Below are positions 56,150 through 64,000 of a DNA stretch of 64,000 nt, one piece after another. Each line of letters starts with the position of its first letter. Within the stretch, counting starts at the first letter, position 1. The stretch is from Trematomus loennbergii (lineage: Eukaryota > Chordata > Actinopteri > Perciformes > Nototheniidae). The DNA lies in NCBI GenBank assembly GCA_012861695.1, contig JAAOOA010000027.1, forward strand, positions 16,252,289 to 16,316,288, given 5' to 3'. Below the pieces are notes generated by a model, which saw only the letters and a program-made list of their open reading frames with translations, was not told where the DNA came from and did not search any database. The position numbers were made by a program, and so were the translations under genes.

Positions 56150-58739
56150 GTGCCTGTTGTATATCTAACGGTTGTAACTTCCTGCATGCAGGACGCTACA
56201 TTTTGACATGTCACCACGAGCCGACTTGCTCCGCTCTGCGTGTGGTATGTGTATGTAGGTATGCGTACAAGTGAGTGTGAATGGGCATTTTGGTTATGCA
56301 ATTTAAGATTTGTATCCGACCTGTTATACCACGTATAAGTGATAATTTGGAACCGCTGCCCTTTATGTTGACTCAAACCGTTTCCCACTATCTTTATTTG
56401 CAACTTTACTTATTCATGCTTTTTGTTTGTCTTCCCTGTTTGTCTTTTTTTCATTTAGTATTGTTTCCTTTTTTTGTTGGCACTCTGTGTTGGGAAGCAT
56501 GGTGAGGAGGATCTTGGATGTTTATAAAAGAAATATCTGTGGAGCAGAGCGCTGCCCTGGGGTGGTACAGTACAGTACATGATGGTTATCTGGACCACAC
56601 TGGGAGAGGCCTGCTCACCAATGAACTACTGTACATGACGGTGCTGCACTGTCTCACTCTCTTTGTTTGGACATGAATGGAAAGGAAAGGAATCAACTGG
56701 TTGTAAACAGTCGTTCTCTCCCCCATTCACATCCTCTCTCTGTTTTAAAACACTTACACTCAGGTGCACATGATGAAGTTAAATCACTGATTGTTGGAGT
56801 GTTTGCACATTCATTTATTCATGGGTGATTCTCAAATGAAGTGGTATAACTTTATGGGATTTTCTTTCTTTGGTCCTTGTGAAAATGTAATTCAATAACC
56901 TTCATTCAACCACCATAGTGAAGTATCTGTATTGAGTTTACATCTGCAATGAGGCATACACGCTTGAATAAACAAAAAATAAGAACAGACATAGTCAATA
57001 CATTATTATAGACATGAGTCATGTGACTTATTCTTCAGTCCAGCTATTGCTCGATCGACTCATCAAAAAGCAAAATTGCTTTTGGAGGAATTTAATATCA
57101 CTGTTACTGCATCGTGCATGTTTTGCAGTGCAGTCAACATAAAGCACTGTTTTTAAACTAAACATGATGTAACTTGTCCACAACACTTAACCTTACCTCC
57201 AGCCAGGCTCAGCCACACCATGACTGCCCTCGTTCCCCGCCCCACAGCTTGATTCACCCTGCTGTATCGTGTCGTGTGTGTGTGATCACGGCATCACGGG
57301 ACAGTTGGTCACCTCTCGCACACACACCATGCCCCGCTTACCTGAACATTATCCCTCACTTCGCCACAGTTCATTACAAACTCACACACATATCCCTTTC
57401 ACTAACATACAGTCTCACCTTTGTGTGCCTTAAGTGAAGAGCTGACCGTTTTGGGGTTCTCATTAAAGCTCATTATATTCATATTAAGCATTATAAGCCT
57501 GGTCAGCAGAATGAGCAGAGAGGGCAGAAAAAAGGATTAGAGTGCTGGAACGGTCAAGTCTGTTTTACAACACGGTCCAAGACAAGCTGGGAAGTTCCCC
57601 TGCTGATTTCTTACCTGCTACCAATTTACAGTTGAACTTGAGTACATGTAAATGTCTAGACATCATCGTTAAAAACACATATTTTACCTCAGTCAAAACA
57701 TACGCATGCCAAACGTATGCTCCATCACAGAAACACAGCAATACTTTGGAGAAACACTTTGTCAAGCTCACTGTCTGCATCGAACACAAAAGATTTTAGC
57801 TCATAGCACTGATAAACAATCAAACATGTTCTCATTCACACACACACTAAGTAAACCAACAGCTGCAAGATACGGCTGCTTGAACTGTCATCATCTGTTG
57901 GGCAGAGTAAACGGAAATCAAATTTCCTGCATTATACTTTTTAGATGACTCACACATTCAGTCACACAACAGCAACCAGCGGGTGACGGTAATATGCGTA
58001 TCCAAGCCGGTCGCAGAGCCCAGTCGGTCTGTCCAGCAGACATCAGCTGTTGATTTTCTCACTGTATGTGTGTATGGGTAATTGCGTGCTGGTTTGTGTT
58101 TCATTCTGAGTCCATCTGGGTCTATGTTTCTTGTTATGGATGCCTGACTGTGCGTGTTTGCATATGCAGAGTAGACTGTGGGGTTGAGACATGCTATTGG
58201 AGCATGCTAAAGTGTGTACATGAAGTGTGTGTTGTTTTAGGGTCATTTAGGGACACTGTATTGGAGCTCAGTCTTGGACAATATCATTATTTCCACTTTG
58301 TGGGTCAATGCTGATCAAGTGGATTAAGTGATGGAGACACTGAGGAGTCAGTCAGTCTCTCATAAGGCTTAGATGTTTGTATTTATCACACTCTGGAGGA
58401 AGCAGAACCAATCTGAATTTCTATAACCCATCCAGTTGGAATATAGAGTGTGTTGTGTTTTTAGTTTTTCTGTTCATAAGCATCCTGCAGAACAGGTGTC
58501 AGTCCCACTGGAAAGTGGGCTAAATCCTGTGCACCTGTGCTCCTATGAAGCTAAGGAATTTCTCCTTGGCTTAATCCTCCTGCCGATTTTCAACCCATTT
58601 GTTAAATAACTCCTCCTTTTCTCTCCCACCCCTCCTTTCCTCCATCTCTCCCCTCTACACCGACACCCCCTCTCATCCTGTTCTTTCTCTTGTCTCTTTC
58701 TTTTCTCTCTTTCCTCCACCTCTCCTTTTCTGTCTCCAG

Positions 58740-58821
58740 GGAATAGCCTCTGTTCTGCAGCGTAGGTCCGATAACGAGGAGTATGTGGAGGTCGGACGCC
58801 TCGGACCCTCTGACTACTTTG
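58740..58821 (+). CDS. prkar1b: prkar1b coding exon 9: CNB-B core
   Basis: Encodes residues 297-323, from [17 protein letters not shown] to GPSDYF, plus the first base of Gly324. [17 protein letters not shown] leads straight into cassette B. The acceptor is TGTCTCCAG and the donor GTGAGT. Confidence 0.98.
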
Positions 58822-59707
<886 letters not shown>

Positions 59708-60509
59708 CACCTCAGCCCCTCTGGGCTCCACCAGCAGGAGTGGGCAGCATCAGCATCAGAGTTTGGGTCTGTGGGTGGGGTGAGGTTAGGAGAAGGGGTA
59801 CAGGACATGGGTTTTACATCCACAACTACAGGGCGCTCATTTCCTGCCTTTTTTACATGTTGCTCGTTTCTTTTCTTTTGATCTTGTGCACTTTGACTTG
59901 ACCTGTGCTGTCACGTAGCTTTATGTCAAAATCAACATGCAGGAGCGTAAAAATCAGAGCAAGGGCCGAGATCATTCAACTTAATACAGGTAAATGAGTC
60001 ATTTGTACAGTGTGGCAACTGTATATGATGCATGCTTCTAAACTGAGAGAGAAGGGTGTTTGCACTTTCATGAATTTATGAAGGGTACAGTGAAATTCAG
60101 GAAAAACGAAGGAAGTGAAGTCATGTTTACGTCCAGCGGGAGGAAGTTTCACGTTTATTTTTCGCTGGCTGTTGTTTGCCTATCTTTTCACAGTGTGAAG
60201 GAAAAAAAAAAGTGTCTGTTTCATTTTTAGTGCTTCTTATGTGTGCTTTTACTGCTATTATCAGTTGGGGGATTTATTAAAGGCAGTGATATGTTGAGTT
60301 AAGATTTTAATATTATGTCAGCCAAATAACAGTTAGCTTTTTCTCAAAAAATCCTTTCTGTTCTCAGTCTGATCTACGAGCTGTGGGATTCCAAAAGAGC
60401 AGTACATGTTATCAGTCCGGTCCACAAAAACACAAACAACCTGACATGAAACACACAACTGTTCTCTATATGCTTGCACTGTCTCAGGACTAGGTAAATC
60501 CTCAAAACA

Positions 60510-60534
60510 GACACACACACACACACACACACAC
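60510..60534. repeat. CA microsatellite in the 3' UTR
   Basis: A pure CA run of about 25 bp within the inferred 3' UTR. Confidence 0.9.
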
Positions 60535-60849
60535 GTCTTTCCTGTTGCTTTCTTACGCTGTTTTTGTTTTATGTTACAGTGAATTGCTAGATGACAGCTT
60601 TTGCACCACTTAAGAGTTTGTAATGTTGGTTCAATACTGATGTTTGATTTAGCACTTTTTAAGATATTACTTATATGATATAATTATATAAAAGAAATAT
60701 GTAAAAAAATATGTATTTGTGTTGCTTTCCTTTGATCTAATGTTATCTGTCAAAGATGCACAACTGACCCAGTGACCAATGTTGTACACAATGGGACCTT
60801 ATGAAAAGAATATTTATGTCTTTCTTTCAACTATCAACCATCTTGGGCA

Positions 60850-60855
60850 AATAAA
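60850..60855 (+). terminator. prkar1b: Polyadenylation signal AATAAA
   Basis: A canonical AATAAA lies about 1.14 kb after the stop codon. Cleavage would fall near 60868-60880. It is the best-placed signal for the gene's end. Confidence 0.7.
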
Positions 60856-62013
60856 GATTAGCTTCTGAAATCCTCCCGATTTGAGTCGTTATTATCCCTT
60901 AATCGGCCCCTCCTTGTGTAAATGTGACTCTTCACTTGTTTCCGCTTCCTCATCCCAACTCCTGGCAACCTCTCCTCCTCTCCTGACTAGACTTACTTCT
61001 CTCTCATTTAGCTCATCTAACACCCTACGTCTGTTAACCGTCATATCTCAATTAGCCTCCATTGTCTTTCTCCAAAGTACTAACTGTCCTCTGCCTCCAG
61101 GTACCTCCTCTCCATCCCGGCTTCCCTCCACTATTTGCTCTTCAGCGTCCTCACATTAAGTCAAGTGTCAGTCATCCGTCAGTCTGAGCCGTCAGAGCTC
61201 CTCCCAGCCACTTTACCCCACAGTGGACTAAAGCCTCTACAGCTTTGACACATTCCTCTTCATCTTAATGCCCACTAAATCAACTTAGGAATGTGCCCCT
61301 TATTGCCGACATTGAGTTTAGTACCTCCCCTCCCCTCCCCACAAATACAAATACACACAAGCTCACACAATCCATTTGACAATACACAAACAAACACAAA
61401 CAAAAAAAATCCAAAATACACTCATTTGGGGTTTGTAGATCTTGAGTGAAAAATGTAATGCTTTACGATCTGCAAGGATTTCAGTTTTGGTGTCCAGGAA
61501 GAATAACACATGTCTAGTCATGGCAGTTTACTATGATTAACATATCAGAACATTTGATTAATTAATGCCGAACATTACAGCTCTTTCTCTCTTCTTATTG
61601 ACATGCTTACTAGAGAGAGAAATAGCAGTTGCATGCATGCCATGTATATGAAAACATAATCTACAAGTTCCAGATAATATTGATTAAGTGGACCTTGAGT
61701 TAGCATTGGTTATTAAAATTGTTGTTTCATATCAAAGCTGCAATTTGAGTCCAACAAAGAGTTCCTGAAAGTGCTTTGGATGCAATCATAACAGGTACTG
61801 AGCTCCCAATTTCATCAGATGCATCTCCATGACAACAGTGTGTCGTCAATGGATGGATTTGATATGGATGGATGAACTCTGTTCCCTAAAAAGATAGTAA
61901 GAAGACCTTGAGTTGCGTTTGCTTTGTCAAAAAATGATTAACTCCCAAAGAAAGCCTCTTTTTATAACACTCGTAACATCAGAAAGAAAACCAGAGCTGG
62001 CCAGTTTTGTTTT

Positions 62014-62071
62014 ATGTGTGTGTGTACTGTGTGCGTGTGCGTGTGCGTGTGCGTGTGTGTGTGCGTGTGTG
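62014..62071. repeat. TG array with GTGTGC units
   Basis: A TG array with several GTGCGT hexamers, the complement of the CACACG variant at 8333-8392 and 52047-52107. Confidence 0.9.
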
Positions 62072-62628
62072 TCCACAGCACCTGATTAGGCAGGGCCATT
62101 ACTGGGCCATCCTGGGTGGGCAAGCCGAGGACAAAACTTGGCACTGTCGCATGAGCAGTAAGATGAAGCCTTGATAACGTGGCACTCTGCCAATGTTCAA
62201 ATACAAGAGCACGACCAAACACACACGTTCACACACTCTTTTACCAACTTTTAATTTAGGTCACTCAGTTCTGTGTTTGGGCCCTTTATGCTCCCATAGT
62301 CCCATAATCTGTGCTACAGCTCCTGCAGTCCCACTGTGCCTGTAACGCTGAAGCCAAAAACATTTCGCCAGCTAAGCAATCATCGGTTCAGGTAACCACA
62401 CTTTCACATTGAAAGAAACATGATCACCATGTTAGGATAAACTCAGCCATCAGCACTCAGACGGTCAACAACAGCCAATTTAAAAGGATGTTTTTTTTCA
62501 ATTTATAATTCCACCTGAGTGTCTTAAAAGGTCTCGGTTGTATTTACGTTCACTTGATGCACCGCAAAAGAAAAGCTTGGAGAGCGTCCAATTTTTCGGG
62601 TGATGGTGAGGAATGTCCACTGCAGAAC

Positions 62629-63129
62629 TTAAAGTGGACCTATCATGCTATATTTGATAATATATTGTAGGGCCATACCTATATAAGGTATATTTATACG
62701 TTTTCTTTTTCAAAATACCAAACAGATTATGCATTTTAGCCATGCCTCATTTCGCTCTATTTTGCTCTCCTCCACCCTGTCTTTGCATGCGCTGCAGCTG
62801 ACCACGCCCCCCTGCAAAGGAGGGGGCAGAGTTACGAGCGTCATGTTACCATGCTGTTACCATGCCACGGCAACCTCTCATTCACCTGATAGGTGGAGAG
62901 TTGGCCATACAGTATAGGCGGAGCTCCTCCGTCCTGACGTCAGAGAAATGTTCAAATCTGGATCAGTTTTTCAGATCCGTTGCAGCCCCTTTTTTAGAGA
63001 TTTGGGTATGGAGGAAAAGAGAGAGGGTTGTGTTTTCTGACACTTGGTGAGTTCCCTGGAACACCGGGGACACTTATTCATGTATAAAAGACGTACAAAA
63101 GTGCATTTTGCATGATAGGTCCCCTTTAA
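62629..63129. mobile_element. TTAA-flanked MITE (piggyBac-like)
   Basis: The element at 62633-63125 (493 bp) starts AGTGGACCTATCATGC and ends with the near-complement GCATGATAGGTCCCCT. TTAA is present on both sides (62629-62632 and 63126-63129). No transposase frame is present. It is unrelated in sequence to the TTAA element at 42416-42805. Confidence 0.8.
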
Positions 63130-63550
63130 AACTCAGAACAAGGATACATATATTAAAAAATAAACATTGCTATTGTTCTTATGTGACGTGATTGCTTAAT
63201 TGCTTTGTGGCTACACATTGTGTTTTATCGTTGTTATCACGAATGCAAACATATTTTTTTCCATTTCGCAGCCAGCTTGTTTTTGCTCTGTTCCTGCCCT
63301 CATTCTCATTCAGTGCCAAACAGCAGAGCAGGAGAGCTACAGTAGCAGGGTGTTGGGTGGATGAATGACCTCCACCCTTTTTTGCTGCTGCCTCTTGGCT
63401 CTTGTACAACTTGCAGCTACTCCCACAGCTAAGTATGTTTGATGCAAGTCTCCTGTGTATGTTGTTGTCCGAACAAATAAGAGCCAGTGGGAAGGAGTTG
63501 AAGGAGGAGACAGAAAGGAAGCAGACGGATGTGGAGGAGGCAATGAACAT

Positions 63551-63571
63551 GGAGGAGGAGGAGGAGGAGGA
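63551..63571. repeat. GGA trinucleotide run
   Basis: Seven GGA/GAG units, a short simple repeat with no evident function. Confidence 0.85.
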
Positions 63572-64000
63572 ATGACCTCTAATAGGCTCTCCTTTTTGTG
63601 TGCACTCCTGAGTGGTGTGAAATGTACTGAACACCACTGAGATACATTTGAAAGAATTTATCCCAGCATGGGAACTGTTGCCTCCTCATTTACAGGATGG
63701 CTTTTTAAGTACATTCCTCCAAATTCCAAGTTTTATATAGAGATCGCCAAACATTTACAAGATAGGATGGCTGGGAGCGATTTGGTTGCATCCCCTAACC
63801 AGTCACAGCCACCCATGATCTCATGAGAGGATGTTTTTTTGGTGCTGCAAATTTAGATCTGGCACAGTTAGAGTAGCCCCTGGGCGTGCGACCCTCACCC
63901 CCACTTTATCCCTCTCTCTTTCTCCGTGATTCCCTCTCTTTTGTTTCCTGTCCTCCTCTCTTGTGCTCTGTGTTCCCATAGTCACCATCTCTGCCTGCTG

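Larger units (their letters stand above)
52297..58739 (+). other. prkar1b: Intron 8 (6.4 kb)
   Basis: Phase 0 intron. Near 52430-52640 is a GGGGCCC-rich patch that may be an old hAT fragment. It also has a 36-bp duplication at 53878-53933, a GA run near 54457, a 33-bp tandem duplication at 55971-56036 and a CCCTCT array. The acceptor follows a long CT-rich tract from 58600. No further exon is seen. Confidence 0.88.
59708..60870 (+). other. prkar1b: prkar1b 3' UTR
   Basis: Non-coding sequence from the stop codon to just past the AATAAA at 60850. It is AT-rich in its second half and carries a CA run at 60510-60534. The end is inferred from the polyadenylation signal. Earlier poly(A) sites are possible. 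Confidence 0.75.
60871..64000. other. Downstream flank without recognised gene
   Basis: No exon of a neighbouring gene is recognisable. The region has a GTGTGC/TG array at 62014-62071, a TTAA-flanked MITE at 62629-63129 and a GGA run at 63551-63571. The final bases are CT-rich like the run-up to an exon, but the window ends there. Confidence 0.6.

Noticed and set aside
63900..64000. Start of a neighbouring gene at the window's end
   Set aside because: CT-rich sequence resembles a splice acceptor tract, but no exon falls inside the window.

Overview
The window is vertebrate genomic DNA, almost certainly from a teleost fish. Short coding exons with GT-AG borders lie in long AT-rich introns, and the introns carry teleost-type repeats: a Tc1-like transposon, hAT and TTAA-flanked MITE-like elements, LINE tails and very long CA/TG microsatellites. 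I see no bacterial or viral gene organisation.

One gene explains all the convincing coding sequence. It is prkar1b, on the + strand, encoding the type I-beta regulatory subunit of cAMP-dependent protein kinase (PKA RI-beta). Ten coding exons run from an ATG at 27 to a TGA at 59705-59707. Their phases fit without a gap and give 380 codons; mammalian RI-beta has 381. In order they encode the dimerisation/docking (D/D) domain (exon 1), the linker with the RRGGV pseudosubstrate inhibitor site (exon 2), the start of cAMP-binding domain A (exon 3), the rest of domain A (exons 4-7) and domain B (exons 8-10). Both phosphate-binding cassettes have their Glu and Arg. The linker and C-terminal sequences favour RI-beta over RI-alpha. 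The 3' UTR ends near a polyadenylation signal at 60850-60855. The promoter and any upstream non-coding exon lie outside the window.

Layout: intron 1 (201-13240) holds an 8-bp-TSD hAT element, LINE tails, a short MITE and a TG/GA-rich block with a possible internal promoter. Intron 2 (13412-16888) holds two long CA tracts. Intron 3 (16981-37737, the largest) holds MITE and retroposon fragments, a ~270-bp TG tract, a LINE 3' fragment broken up by hAT-like sequence, and a 1.65-kb Tc1-like element with ~245-bp inverted repeats and a dead transposase. Introns 4-9 hold more TG/CA tracts, a TTAA-flanked MITE, hAT-type MITEs, a 33-bp tandem duplication and a CCCTCT hexamer array. Downstream of the gene (60871-64000) I see no exon of a neighbour, only a second TTAA-flanked MITE and simple repeats.

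I found no evidence of a novel multi-gene system. The items most worth a second look are the exon 1 donor with possible intron retention giving a D/D-only polypeptide, the long TG/CA tracts close to splice sites, the MITE directly upstream of the last exon, the two TTAA MITEs, and the long-TIR Tc1 element.
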